A stretch of DNA of 64,000 nt from Pseudocercospora fijiensis CIRAD86 (GCF_000340215.1 NW_006921535.1:3644596-3708595); one strand, 5' to 3'. Positions 10,782 to 23,697 are shown, counted from the first letter of the stretch. Translations and numbers: made by a program. The notes: generated from the sequence alone by a model not told the origin.

Positions 10782-13700
10782 ATGAACAACAAGCCCTCAA
10801 TATTTACATCAAGCAGCCTTACAAGAAAATCAATAGCACCAGGCCCGGCGCCCCTCGAATCGCTGCGCGCACCGCGTACCTCGTCGCCCTTTCGCCGACA
10901 GAGCACTCCGGACTGGCTCGAACACAACACTGTCAAAGCCGCTGTCGCTGCTGCTCAAAACCACCCTGGTGCCGCTGCGCTAGCTACACCTATACCGGCT
11001 CCAGCGCCATCACAGCTGACAAGAGCGCATCCGAATACACCTACGCGGCAACAGGGCAAGGAGAACACGGTGTCGCCCTCGATATGGACATCGTTCGCTG
11101 ATCGCAACCATACCACGAACCCCCAGGCGTCTACAAAGACTCGGAGCGCCAGTAGCAGCAACGGCGCCATCAAAACGACCCCGACTTCCCAGCGCGCGCC
11201 TTCATTCTTGCCTGGCACGCCGCCTGCATCTGCACCAGATCGCATCAAGCGCAAATTTGCACCAGAGCTCGCGCCGGAGGACTTGGGACCTACATCTTCT
11301 GAGCCGGTCAATAAGCGTGCTAAGTTACGGCCGCGAACGAAACATACTCTTGATTTCCAGAACTTTGGCCCGCCAAGCTTTAGTCACGCTGTGCAACCGC
11401 CATCGCCACTATTCTTCAGCAATAGTCCCCGCCCGCGGCCAAAGCTGCCGCCGCGCTTCTCCAGTAGCGAGGCGGCAGCAAGAATGCTCAGCAAGGCCCG
11501 CACTGAGGAGAGCCACGTTAAGACTGTCAGCTTGGCTCGAGGGACGGTGACTACGCCTGCAGTAGCTCTCGGGCCTCCATCGCTAGGTCCAACCAGCAAC
11601 CCGCAGAGCAGGAGGAGCTTGGATCGCAGCGTGACAGGGCGAAGCAGCAGTCCTGATGCTGGCAGCAATGGCACACGGGAAGGAATGAGTGGCATGAGCG
11701 GTATGCTCAACAATATCGGGATAATTGAACTCCTGGAACAGGATGAAAGACCTACATTCATCGTTGATCTTGGCGACAGCACGAACTACGGCCCTAGTCC
11801 ACTGCACCCTGTCTTTGCCAACCAGTCTCTCAGATCTTACGATGGCATGCAGTCGCTCATTAGTGGGAACACTCCCGGCGACTCTTCGCCTGGCCCGAAC
11901 ACGTTTCTGCAATTCAAATCATGGCTGCTTAGTGCGGCAGTGAATGGAGAATCTCTCAATGTCTGTCTGCCACCCTTCAACTACGCGAGCATGACGTGGA
12001 GCTGCTCCACGCTTCGCAGGAGGCTTCGTATCATCTCTGGTGCTTTCAATTCACCTTTGGCGACTCAGACAGCTGCTATGCGAGTTAGTGTGCCTCCGTC
12101 AGAGAACGCCACCACGAGTGCAGGAACCCTGGCGGAACCCTTTGACTATTTTGCAAGAGCAGTGCCTGACACAAAGACGAGTAACTCGGACGGCTCGAGT
12201 AGTATGACCACCGAAGTTGTGTCCACCATCGAACCTCGTCTGGCTGAGAGCGAACTGTCTGCCAATGCACAGCTTCGAGTGCCTTCCGAATTTGATCTTT
12301 CAGGGGCTACACAACTGTTACCGTCCCATCATACGTACGTACAGACCTCATCCACCACTGGATCGAACGTCCTTACGCCCGGTGCAATGTCTACTTTGTC
12401 CATGTCGTCTGCAAAAGAGAGCCCCGTTGCTGACAATGGCGTGCTCGACAGCGTGATATCTACCGTCGCGGCAGATGCGCCGTCTTTCGACTGGACGCGA
12501 CTGCCCGTTACCGACAGTATGCCACGTCACATCCAGTTTGCACGGAGCATAGATTGGGGCGCGACAAGCCTTGGTCCAATAGAAACATGGAGCTCAGATT
12601 TGCGGCAAATGTGCAATCTCATCATGGCTTCTCCGCATCCAGCTGCGATGTACTGGGGAGAGGACCTAATTGCAATATACAATGAAGCGTACATTCTCCT
12701 CGCTGGTCAAAAACACCCAGATCTCATGGGCATGAGCTATCGGATCGCATGGGCAGAGATCTGGGATGAAGTAAAAAACGTCTTCGCCCATGCTAAGACC
12801 ACCGGCGAAGCGACGATGAAGGATGATGATTGTCTGTTCATTAAGAGGAGTAATTCTCTGGAAGAAACGTACTTCTCATGGTCTATAATTCCCATGGTTG
12901 GGCGAGACGGCAGTGTCATGGGCCTATACAACCCAGCATTTGAGAAAACCCGTCGGAAGGTCGCAGAAAGGCGGATGCTTACCTTGAGAGAGATCGGCGA
13001 GAGGACGGCCTCTGCTCGAGACGTCAAGGGCTTCTGGTCACAAGTTCTGGCATCGTTCGAGGTCAATGAGTCCGACAGTCCATTCTTGTTACTCTATTCT
13101 GTTACGGAAGAGAATGAAAGCGACAGCAGCAGCATACACTCAAACTCGGTTAGTAATAACCGAATGTGTATTCTGGAGGGAGCATTGGGTGTTCCCGAAG
13201 GTCACCAAGCTGCAGCAGATCAGATAGATCTCAAAGCCGGCATGGAAGGATTTGGACCTGTTTTCCGAGAGGTCATGAAAACAGACAAGCCAGTTCTGCT
13301 TGAAGTCGGCAGCAGGGACCTCCCGGAGTCACTCCTCGACGGCTTAGAATGGCGTGGTTTCGGCGATCCTGTGGGTTCTGTGGTCGTGTGCCCAATACAT
13401 CCAACGACAGGTGATGTTGTCCTTGGATTCTTGGTTCTTGGTGTTAATCCGAGGAGGCCTTACGATGATGACTACAGCTTGTTCATACAGCTTCTCAGTC
13501 GGCAACTTGCTACCTCGTTGGCGTCGGTGGTATTGTTCGAAGAAGAGATCAAAAGAGGACAGAAAGCGGCAAAGTTGGCTGCGCTGGACCGAATAGAGCT
13601 GTCCGAGCAATTGGCCGCCAGAACGCAAGAGGCCATCGAAAGCGAGACCAAATTCACTCGCATGGCAGAATTTGCCCCTGTAGGAATGTTCATTGCAAGC

Positions 13701-15836
13701 TCCGAGGGACGGATCACCTTTGCCAATGACACTTGGTACGATATTTCGCGTGTGCCGAAGAATTCAGAAATGGCAGATACGTGGATGAATGCTGTTAAGC
13801 CGGAGGACCTGGATCTTGTGAAGCGACTGTGGAGCGATCTTGCAGTTGACGCGAAGTCCGTGTCTCGCGAGTTCAGATTTAAAGCACAGTGGCGAGATCG
13901 CAACGGCAATAGTGGGGACACATGGGTGTTGTTTTCTGGGTATCCAGAGAAGTATGAAGACGGCAGACTCAAAAGCATTTTCGGCAGTATTACAGACATC
14001 AGTCAACAGAAATGGGCAGAAGGGATACAGACCCGAAAGATGGAAGAGGCTGTTGAGCTAAAGCGGCAGCAGGTGAGCACTGCCCACGTAATGTGGCCCA
14101 TGAGCAAGTCTGACCTTCATGCAGGAAAACTTCATCGACATCACATCGCACGAAATGCGCAATCCGCTGTCCGCGATCTTCCAATGCTCCGACGACATTA
14201 CGACTTCATTGACCAAGTTTCGCCAAAGCGACGAAAGGGTCATTCCGGACTCATTGCTTGAGAGCTGCCTGGACGCTGCGCAAACAATAAGTCTATGCAG
14301 TCAACACCAGAAGCGGATCGTGGATGACATTTTGACGCTTTCGAAACTTGATTCGCAGCTGCTACTAGTGACACCGGTGGACGCACAGCCTCTCACAGTC
14401 GTACAGAGAGCTTTGAAGATGCATGAAGGCGAGCTGCAAGCTGCCGATATCCAAATGAAGTTCGTCGTCGACCAATCATTCCGAGACCTTGACCTTGACT
14501 GGGTGCGCTTTGACCCGAGTCGCGTGCTGCAAGTACTCATCAACCTGACCACCAACGCCATCAAATTCACTGGTACGGAGAGCCGCAGGACAATCACGGT
14601 TACCATCGGCGCTAGCACTGAGCGACCGAGCGACAAGCATGATGCGCCAGTCAAGTACTTCCCAACACGAAGGAAGAGCAAGGACATCATGACAGACAAG
14701 GACTGGGGAGACGGCGAGAAGCTCTACATCCATTTCGCCGTCCGTGATACAGGCCGTGGCCTTAGTCCCGAAGAAAAGAAGCTATTGTTCATAAGATTCT
14801 CGCAGGCCTCTCCGCGGACCCATGTCCAATATGGCGGCTCAGGGCTAGGCTTATTCATCAGCCGCGAGTTGACGGAACTCCAAGGTGGCGAGATCGGAGT
14901 GGACAGCGAAGCTGGAAAGGGCTCGACGTTCGCCTTCTACGTTGCAGCAAGAAGAAGCTCGCAACCAGCAGAGACCATTGACGGTGGCATTGGGCTGAAG
15001 CGTTCGACTGCTCCGGCTTTCAGGAACAAGTCTACACCGCCGGCGGCGGCGGCGGCGGCAAAGGGCGCGTCTGCCGCCAAGAGCGACAGCCGCGCAAGCG
15101 GCCAGAAGCCCGGCGTGAAAAAGGTGCTCATCGTGGAGGACAATCTCGTGAATCAGAAGGTTTTGCAGAAGCAGCTGAAGAACATTGGCACCGAAGTTCA
15201 CGTGGCTAATCACGGCGGTGAGGCGTTGGAGAAGCTAATGCAGTCGACGTACTGGCGGGACGGCAATACGGTGGGAGATCAGATCGAGCTTGGCCTTGTG
15301 CTCATGGACCAAGAAATGCCAGTGATGGTGAGAGCTTCCGCGAAAGCGACGGCCAAGCAACGCACGCATGCACTGACATTGCTCGACAGGACGGTCTGAC
15401 GTGCACACGCAAGATTCGTGAGCTCGAATCGCAAGGGAAGCTGATCGGTCATGTGCCCATTATCGCAGTCACGGCGAATGCGCGGTCTGAGCAGATCCAG
15501 ACTGCTTTGGACGCAGGAATGGTGAGTAGCAAGTAGCATTGCCTGCCTCCAACATCACACCATCTCATGCGGCTCGCGCACTCATGCGGCATGCACACAC
15601 ATGCGCATGCGCATGCGCATGACCTTCACCGGTTGTCGCCAGCCGCCTGCATTCGGCCGCAGCGCTCGTATCAGATACGTGGGTACATGAAGCAGAACGA
15701 AGACAGCTGACATGGATGCGTGGCACAGGATGACGTCGTGAGCAAACCTTTCCGCATTCCAGAACTGGTCCCCAAGATCGAAGAACTCATGGCGAAATAC
15801 CCCATGCCCATGCCCATGCCGAGCAGGACCAAATGA
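10782..15836 (+). CDS. Hybrid histidine kinase (PAS-like, GAF, PAS, HisKA, HATPase, receiver), four exons
   Basis: Exons 10782-14072, 14125-15327, 15390-15521 and 15729-15836 join in phase through three GT-AG introns (52, 62 and 207 bp) to give 1577 residues. The first 560 or so residues are Ser/Pro/Ala-rich and look disordered. A PAS-like domain (SLGPIETWSSDLRQMCNLIM, about 570-700) is followed by a GAF-like region (about 730-935) and a PAS domain (EFAPVGMFIASSEGRITFAN, about 955-1080). The H-box DITSHEMRNPLSAI places the phosphorylated His at 1106. The ATPase shows the N-box (Asn1237 in NLTTNAIKF), DTGRGLS (Asp1305) and GGSGLGLFIS. After an Ala-rich linker comes a receiver with acidic pair Glu1435/Asp1436, phospho-acceptor Asp1492 (LVLMDQEMPVMDG) and Lys1548 (SKPF). 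All signature residues are present, so a multistep phosphorelay to an Ypd1-type protein is expected. No transmembrane helix is seen. The receiver's DG motif is split by intron 2. Confidence 0.9.
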
Positions 15837-17124
15837 ACGACGAGAAAGGACACGTTGCACCAGCATCTTTCCAATCGACGGCAATATCCATGGCCCGCAG
15901 TACGCCAAGCCATGAAGCAGTTGCAAAGACTGTTATAAGCAAATGGACCGACCGACCAGCATCAGCTGGGCCCTCTCGCTGGTCTGCATTATACACCGAA
16001 TCCATGCGCGCAGCTGCCGTTTCCTCAGGCCTATTGATTGGATGTTCGACAACCATATTTTGTGCCAATCGGTAGCGACGCGAAACACGAAATAGGCATT
16101 GCATTTCTATGGGGTCCTGTACAGGACTGGCTCGGCAGCCACTCACGGCGAACGGGTAACGGGATTGGATTGGTTAGAAAATACCTTCTCACCCCAAGCG
16201 GCGTTACTTGGGAGTAATAACCGGGTCAACCCTCTTCTTGGATCGTACGACGCCACGCAACTTCTTCGATCATCGCATGTGGCAAAAATCTTCTTGTCTT
16301 TGTCTTCTCCTTGTAAAAACCTATTGATTCGGTTCCGAATTCACACGAAGCATACCGCAGTACGGGCAAGCCGGCACAGCAACGGCGCTTTTTACTGGGT
16401 TCTTTTGGAAATGGCAAATGGATAAGGGTGGCGACGGAAGCGATTGGAAACTCGATAGATGGATTATCCTATTCACGGTTCCAGCGTTCTGGTGCGTACG
16501 GCGAGTGAATTCCCTACTAGTACTCCAACAGTGTGGTTCAAAGCTCCATGGCGAATAGATAAATCTAGAACAACTGTGTATGGTACTGCTTGACAACAGA
16601 CTTTCGATACCGAACTTACAGTAGAGTCTGTTTCCGACACGGACCTGATTTGTCCTCTATCATTTGGTGGCGAAAATCTTCCCGGCATGCTGGATGCCAA
16701 TTTACCAAACGTGGTATCTAAATACGTACTGTTGGATAAGGGATGGCCAACTCATTAGATACCTGAGCGATGAAACGAACAAAGCTGTGATTTGTGACCA
16801 AGCTTCATCGTTTGTGGAGCGAGTATCCGTAGCTATAATTCGGCTTGTATGGTACTGGTAATCGTCGAAGAACTTGCGTGGAAGGCCGAAGGCGCGGGCG
16901 AAGGACGGGGGCAAAACACAAAAGGAGGGGAGAGCAAGAGCAAGAGCAAGGGCAGCATGACTTGGAAAATGCAAGTGCGAGTTTCTAGTCTAGCGTATCC
17001 CGACACTGTGGAAAGTGGTGAGATACAAAAGCTTTGTAGACTTGTCGGTGCATATCGTGGCGACGGAATCTCGACTGGCCTCCCTTTTCATTCGACAGGC
17101 ATCCTTGTATAGAAGGAAGGGAAG
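15837..17124. other. Gene-free transition before the repeat block
   Basis: About 1.3 kb with normal base composition (CA and TG common) and no protein-like frame on either strand. It ends abruptly at the RIP-damaged block. A purine-rich stretch (16910-16950) and the final GAAGGAAGGGAAGGGGAGG near 17110-17130 are the only notable sequences. Confidence 0.55.
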
Positions 17125-18497
17125 GGGAGGTTTAGATAGGCGGTTTTTACGGTACGTTAGTATTGTCTTAATCTTAGTAAGTAGTAATTACAATTTCTAT
17201 AATAATTGCTATAGGAACTTTTAGACGTAGGAATAGGAATTACTATACTATAAACAGTATATAGTATTTTAATAAAATACTTTATTTAATTACTTAGATC
17301 CTATAGTAGTTTAGGTTAGTTTAGTTTAGTTTGCTAAGCTAAAGATCTAGTTTAGTTTAGATTAGTTTACTAAGTAACTATAGGAGTAGTAGGTTTAAAC
17401 TATAGAATTTATCGGTTTCTAAGAAGTATAGAAATATATACGTAACTCGAAGTAAGTCCTTTATAAGATACGAGAGTATAGCCGGTAGCGTAGCTCGCAT
17501 TTTTTAGTTATAGGAAGGTACTTATATTACCCTAAATCTATAGATAATTAGCTAAGGGTACTAACTAATTAAAAGTATATATATATAAGCTATTATAGTA
17601 TAATTTAGATACTATACTTATTAGATATAATCTTTATCCTTTCGCTCCCTATTTAATTCCCTAACTACTTAGTAGAATATCTTTATCTAGATTAAGGTAG
17701 AACTTATTAATTTGCCTTAAAACCCTCCTTAATAAGTTCTAATACTTTCTTACTAAACTATTCTCTAATATTAAGTACTAGGATAGCTCCTCCCTCGGTA
17801 TCGGTATAGTATATAAAAGAGCTATAAAGTAGCTCTATACTACGTTCTACTAGTTACTCGCTATACTAAGGCCGAATACTAGTTCGTTTCTTAGAACTCT
17901 AGATTATTTAGTAAATATAAAGGGTAGGATAGGAAGTAACTTCGTATTATATAAGGAGGTAGAGGCTACTATCGAGGAGTCCTTTAACTTATAGAAGATA
18001 GTAAAAGATATAGAGGTAGCTATAGGTCTAGGTACCTATTTAAATTTCTAGTAGGTAGAGTATAACTATATAAGGATATTTAGAGGGAGTATTAGGTAGA
18101 GTTACGAAGGCATATATATAATATAGTCTAGAAAACAGGAATAATTCCTATAAATATTAGTATTAGGTTGTTTAACCTTCCTCCTTTTTCCCTATTTTCT
18201 TTTTATAAAAATCTAAACTAATACAAATTAGCTAGAATGTCTATCTTCTTTTAGTTCTTTATAAGATCCGGTAGCGTAGCCGGTATTTTTACTTCTTAGT
18301 ACTAACGGGATTTTCGAAGACTTCTATTCTATACGGTTAATAAACTATACTATACTATATATATATACTTAGAGAGTATTTAGAGCGCGGTATATAGCGC
18401 TATATAATAGCGGTATATTTCGTATATAGAAACGCTTATAGATAATACTAAGAATATCCTTCCTACTAGAATATCTATAGTCTATCCTATCTACTAC
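17125..18497. other. RIP-damaged relic DNA flanking element A
   Basis: Extremely TA-rich DNA almost free of CA and TG dinucleotides. A TTTAG-rich stretch lies at 17310-17370. Copies of the GTAGC...GCCGG motif appear near 17480 and 18270-18290. The last five bases, ACTAC at 18493-18497, are the left target-site duplicate of element A. With A removed, this DNA continues at 51253, so it is the 3' flank of the first histone H3-like relic. No protein family was recognised. Confidence 0.5.
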
Positions 18498-18686
18498 TAT
18501 AAGAAGGGTTACGTTAGTAGGTAGATAGGATAGTAGTAAATTAGTATAGTATTCGATAGAGATCTAAGAGAAGAAGGAGGAAGGCAGGCTAGTTAGCCTA
18601 ACGCCAAGCGCTAAGCCCTGCCTAAGGCACTAAGACCCTAGCTTTACTCGAACTAGTTACATACTAATTACGTATAGCCTCTAATA
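18498..18686 (-). repeat. Element A 3' LTR
   Basis: About 189 bp, alignable to the A-family LTRs at 36962, 41332, 48270, 51018, 55041 and 58381 (the minus-strand copies reversed). It has a short deletion near its outer (TGTT) end that the LTR fragment at 55041 shares. Confidence 0.85.
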
Positions 18687-19274
18687 TACGCTTCCCTTCT
18701 AAAGGCCGCGCCCTCGTAGCCTGTCTATATTCTAATCTAATCTCTATTGCCGCTAACTTAGCAGATTAACTAAGCTATTTAGCCGCGCTAAATTAAACGC
18801 TTAACTACCTAATTATATAACTATATCAAACCTTACCTTCTAGCACAATGTCTAACTCTAACTGCGCTATCCCTATATATAATAAACGATAAAGTAATAT
18901 ATATCTATAAGAATTAAGGGCCTTCGACTAATTATAATATAAGCGCGTCTTCCCTACTATAATAGATAGGCGTACGAGGTATTATAGCACTGCCTCCGTT
19001 CTAAGTAATGTCGTTTCGAGTTCTTTACGTCTACTCTAAAAGACCTAGAAATGTCCGCTTCCGAGGGTTGTTCTTATTATTACAAGGGCTATTATTTACT
19101 ATCGTAGTTTTACTAGCCCTAATTAGTTAGGTTTAGCAGCCTTTAAGTGTTAACTAATCTTATCTTTTCAAAAACACAGTTCGTCTAGTTTCTATAGGTA
19201 AAGGCTATTATAAGTGTAATAGTTAAGGTTTGCCTCGCTTAAAAAATCGGAAAGATCGAGGAGTAACCTATTAT

Positions 19275-19382
19275 TACTTAAAGTGTATGTTCGATAGGTT
19301 GTCTACGGAAGAAACGAGAAGTCGCTAAATAGGGTGCCGCGTGTGTGCACGGACCTATAGGCACATGCCTTAGGATTTAACT
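19275..19382 (-). repeat. Element E 3' LTR
   Basis: 108-bp direct repeat with 20640-20747. Most differences between the two are C/T or G/A, as RIP produces. Confidence 0.75.
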
Positions 19383-20639
19383 TACCCCCTCGTGCATATA
19401 TAAGGCACGTTAGTAAATACAAAGTCGCTTAAATTAAACAAGGTAGTTATTCAATTAGTTAGCAACCTAGGCATCTTGCCCTTCTAATAGTTATTTAATT
19501 AGTTAGCAACCTAGGCATCTTGCCCTTGCAATAGTTGTTAATTAGTTAATTAGCCGCCGTACCCCCTGCTTCTAGCAAATAGGTATTAATTGCGGTTTAG
19601 TTAGTACACCCTCTGCTTCTTGCAGGTAGGTGCTTAAAGCAGCCGTTTAGTCGTTTAGAAGGCCTAGTTCTTAGCCGTTTAGTCGTTTAGAAGGCCTAGC
19701 TCTTACTAGTTGCTAGCTCTAAACTAGGTCGAGGGTTATTCTCTAGTATAGCAATAGCTAAATTAGCGGCTTGTTAGTTAAGATTCTTATACTAGTTAGG
19801 CGCTAGTTCTAGGTTCTTCTTAAAGCAGGTTAGACTATGCTTCTTCTTATAGTAGTTATAGTACTACTTGTCGGTGTTCTTATTGTCGTCCTTCTTAGCT
19901 ATATTAGCCTAGATTATTAGGTCTAAAGCAAGCTGTCTACGGCAATCGTCGCGTAGATTAGTGCAGGCCTTATCGAATGTTATATCCTTCAAATTAATAG
20001 TCTAGTAGTAGCTTAGTATATCGTAATACGGACTAACTGTTATTATAAGGATTAGAAGGTCGCGCTTGTCGGTAGTAAGCTTAACATTAAAGGACTCAAT
20101 GCGATCGCTAAGTGTCCGGATCTTTGCAATATAAGCCTTAATATCCTTGCCTTTATATTGCAGCTTAAAGAGCTCTTTCTATAATAAGAAGTACTTAGTT
20201 TCCGTGTCTAGCTAGCACATAGCCTTAATCTTAGCTATTAGCTAATAGCTATTATTAAAGTCGCTATTAGCAGAAGACAAGCGGCTCTTAATCGAGTCGC
20301 TAAGAGTGAGGGTAATCAGGTTAGCGGCATCTGCAACCTTCTCTTCGTAATCGTCCTTTAAAGCTATGTCTTTAAGCGTAGCAGCTCGATTAGTCGTCGT
20401 ATATTTTAGTAGCTTAGAGCGCCGTAGAAGGGCTTTAATGTCGACGCTCTAGAGGGGATAGTTAGTAGGTATTAGTTTGCGAATGCCGCTAGTCGCGACA
20501 GTCGCAGTAGTCGAGTCGGAAACGGCTATCTTAGCTATTTAGTTATCGGTCTTAGTTAGGTCTTGTTCGTACCCTCTGCTTTGCGTAGGAGGGTGTTTAG
20601 TCTTAATTAGGTCTGCGGTAGCAGTCGAGGGCTTATAAC

Positions 20640-20747
20640 TACTTGAAGTGTATATTCGATAGGTTGTCTATAGAAGAAACGAGAAGTCGCTAAATAGGGT
20701 GCCGCGTATATATACGGACCTATAGGTATATGCCTTAGGATTTAACT
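20640..20747 (-). repeat. Element E 5' LTR
   Basis: Partner of 19275-19382; on the minus strand the gag-like frame starts downstream of it. Confidence 0.75.
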
Positions 20748-21299
20748 TTATCCGCAAGATCGACCCCGGCTAGCTTAGCTCTATATTTTTGCCCTTAGTT
20801 AGTCCCTTAGTTAGTCTATTAGTCGCTTAACCTTTTAAGCCTTAAGCCCTTCGAACGGCTTCTTTTAACCTAGTTAGTATAGTGCGTTCCGGCCTTAGGT
20901 ACGTAGTATAGGTAAGGTTATTCCTATAGGTATAGTAACGATAGTAAGTAATATTAATAATAGCGGCGCTAGTCGTCTTAGCGCTAACTTTACCTTGTTC
21001 CTCGTTTCCTTTTTTAACAAGTAATATACCCCGCAATACCGTTACTAATACGGCCGTATCGGCTACTAATATACTACTAGCTCGTAGCGCGATACTATTA
21101 TTATCCTTGCTATTGTAATTCGTACGCGCGCGCGTATCGCCCTTATCGATCGCTTAGGCCTCGAGGCCCTATAGAATAAATAAATAAGAGGTAGAGTCCT
21201 TAAAAGAGCAGCGACTAATTAACGCGTCGTAGCGCGCCTAGTATAGTCTTATTATCCTAGTTTGCTAGCCTCTAATTAGTTAGCTAATACTACCCTAGG

Positions 21300-22736
21300 G
21301 GTATTATTAATCCTAAGCCTCTAGTAATATTATAAGCTCTTAGCCTTCTTCTTGTTCTTTACACTAGTCTAATACTTATCTAACAACTCGGCTATATCCT
21401 CGAAGGAGTCTTTAGCTTCCTACGAGTCCTATTCGGGGGAATAACCTTGCTATCTTAATAGGTACTCCTTCTTGCCTTGCCTAGTACGATGCTTTAGAAT
21501 ACGTTCTATAAACTATAGCTCTTTACCGTTAGCTAGTATGTCCTCGGATTTAGTAGGCGCTTTATCCCCTTCGCGTAGGTAGTACGGCTTAAGGAGGGAT
21601 ATATAGAAGGTGTTATAGATAGTGTAATAAGATAGAAGCTATAACTAATAAGCCTATACGGAAGAGCCCTTAACCTCTCGAATACGGAAGGGGCTAATAT
21701 ATCTTAGTGCTAGCTTAGGCCTTGTTTTACTATTAGGTAATAGGTGTTTGCGGATACGGAGGTTCTTCGTACTAAGTATAACTACATCGCCTTGCTTAAA
21801 GGTTATTAGCGTATAGTGTTTGTTATAATAGGTCTTCTAATAGGCCTAGGCCTTTACTAGTTTGTTAGCTAACTTAGCGTAAATTTCCCGTATCTTTTAA
21901 ACCCTCTTAATAGTCGCTAGTATCTTAGGGGTTAATACTTAATACGCTTCCCTTTCCTTACGCTCGGCCTCGAGCGATAGGGGGTCTTATAGTAGGGCGG
22001 CGTTTTAGCCTATTATAGCTATATATAGTAAAACCTTAGTCGATAAATAAATACTGTTATTGTATACGAATTCGGCTAGTTATAGGACGTTAACCTAGTC
22101 GTTAGGGTTCTTATTAATGTAGCTGCGTAGGTACTGCTATAGCGTAGCATTTTGCCTCTCGGTCTAGCTATCTGTTTATAGATAGAAGGCTATAGACAGC
22201 CGATGCTTAAGTCTTAGCTATAGGCATATCTTACTCTAATAATAAGATATAAATATCGAGCCCCGGTCGGAAACTATCCCTTTAGGGGTTCCCTAATAGC
22301 TATAGAAGATATTGTTCTATAGTAACTTAGCTAGGTTAATAGCCGTCTAATCCTTCCGAGTAGGGATATAGCGAGCACCCTTAGTAAATCGGTCTATAAC
22401 GACTAGTATAGCGTTAAAGACGTCTCTACTTCCTCTTCGCTTAGTAGGGGGAAGACCTATAATAAAATCTATTATAAGCTCTATAAATAGCTTGTTAGGG
22501 ATTAGTAGTAAGGACAACTCGCTAAAAGGCTAATACTTTAGTGCCTTAATACGTAAATATATAGCATACGTGTCTATATATTCCTTTATATCCCGCTTAC
22601 TATATAGCTAGTAGTATATACGCGATAGTAACTCGTACGACCTCTCTATACTATAGTAACCGGCAAGCTTACTATTATAGTGTCGCTTAAGAAGCTCTTA
22701 TCGGATCGAATGCTCGGTAGGAATATAGAGCCTGCC
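21300..22736 (-). pseudogene. Element A integrase C-terminal part and chromodomain
   Basis: Minus-strand relic that parallels 45730-47060 of C. It shows the integrase core region and, near 21330-21500, the decayed chromodomain ending in a Lys-rich tail. Stops are TAG/TAA at former Gln and Trp codons. It is separated from the rest of A's pol by element F. Confidence 0.75.
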
Positions 22737-22869
22737 TATTACGAAGCTAGGGGGAAAGGGATACCTAGCGGCTGCTACTAGCCGCCTACTATAGGTATAT
22801 ACTTCCTCCGTAGCTAGATAGACTTAATATGAATTATTACACTTCAAAACTACGTTTCGAACTATAACA
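22737..22869 (+). repeat. Element F left terminal repeat
   Basis: Near-identical to 32698-32830; contains a shared block starting GCTAGGGGGAAAGGGATACC. Confidence 0.88.
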
Positions 22870-22881
22870 AAATCCGAGGGC

Positions 22882-23697
22882 TAAACCTGCCTTAAGACAT
22901 ATAAGGAGGCTAAAAACTGCTTTATCGGACTTTTCTCCGATAGTATTAGTCTGCTACTAAACGCCGAAAGCGAGCCTAGCAGAATCGCGGAGTACCTTAA
23001 GGCTATCTTCGATAAGACCGGCGAGGAGTACCCCGATACCCTAGATTAGTCGAAGCCCGCCGTACTTAAGGGTAAGCTCCTATTAATATAGCGATCTACG
23101 TATATATAGCTAATCGCCGAACTCGCTAAAAATTAGATATAGTAGTTAGTCTAGGGCGACATCGAATAAGATTTCTACTATATAATCTAGAATTTCTAGC
23201 TATAGCTAGGACGTTTCCCTCTAGGCCTACGCGCGTTGCTAATAGACTTAATATTCAGTCTCGTACCGGCTACTAAGGGCCTTATCTTCTAGGATATTCC
23301 CCCTAGCTACTACGAGCTAAAATCCTAAGAGGTAATAACCGAGGGAGGCGACGGCTAGAGACACTACCCTTCCCTTTATATATAAAGGAAAAGGAGAAGC
23401 TTAAAGCTAAGGTATCGAAGAAATTAGACGCGATCGAGTAGAAGTACCGCGAGGAGAAGAAAGCTAGCGAGGCTGCTATAAAGGCCGCTAAAGTAGAAGC
23501 GAAAGCGGCTAAGCGTAAACTACTAGCGGAAAAGGCCGCTAAAGAGACTTAGCCTAGGAAGCGTAAAGCACCTACCGCTAACGAGGCGCCGACTCTAAAG
23601 AAGCTAAAATCTATAATAGCAACTACGACTATAGTAGCTAAATCCCCGTACGCGAAGGTAAAGCGGATTGCCGCCGCTAAAGACGAGGCTACGTAGG
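22882..23697 (+). pseudogene. Element F relic reading frame, 5' part
   Basis: A plus-strand frame interrupted only by TAG/TAA codons at positions expected from Gln and Trp. Readable parts include KEAKNCFIGLFSDSISLLLN, then SRIAEYLKAIFDKTGEEYPD, and a coiled-coil-like Lys/Ala-rich stretch (EEKKASEAAIKAAKVEAKAA) before a basic PRKRKAP segment. I do not recognise the family. The frame is broken by element G at the GTAGG site and resumes at 30603. Confidence 0.55.

Larger units (their letters stand above)
19275..20747 (-). mobile_element. Element E: small copia-like, gag-only LTR element
   Basis: A 1.47-kb insertion in the 3' region of A. Its ends are direct repeats of 108 bp (19275-19382 and 20640-20747), flanked by TTAT on both sides (19271-19274 and 20748-20751; a fifth base would mismatch). 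The minus-strand internal part translates to a copia-type Gag: KGKDIKAYIAKIRTLSDRIE, then a decayed CCHC-like segment around HSLTCFKK. A G-rich tract (GAGGGGGTA on the minus strand) lies beside the left LTR as polypurine tract. No protease, integrase or reverse transcriptase fits in the remaining space, so it depends on another element for mobility. Confidence 0.7.
18690..21300 (-). other. Element A 3' non-coding region (interrupted by E)
   Basis: This corresponds to the 1.2-kb segments between chromodomain and 3' LTR in C (47061-48269) and B (49803-51017). The purine tract next to the LTR (AGAAGGGAAG, at about 18691-18700 on the minus strand) is the likely plus-strand primer. Element E sits inside. 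Confidence 0.65.

Noticed and set aside
16849..17112. 87-codon frame just before the repeat block
   Set aside because: Driven by a purine-rich, Lys/Ser-Gly-rich stretch; no family features and no splice partner.
17310..17370. TTTAG-rich stretch that could be an internal telomere repeat
   Set aside because: The unit is TTTAG/TTAGTT and irregular, not TTAGGG; RIP of TTAGGG would not give it consistently.
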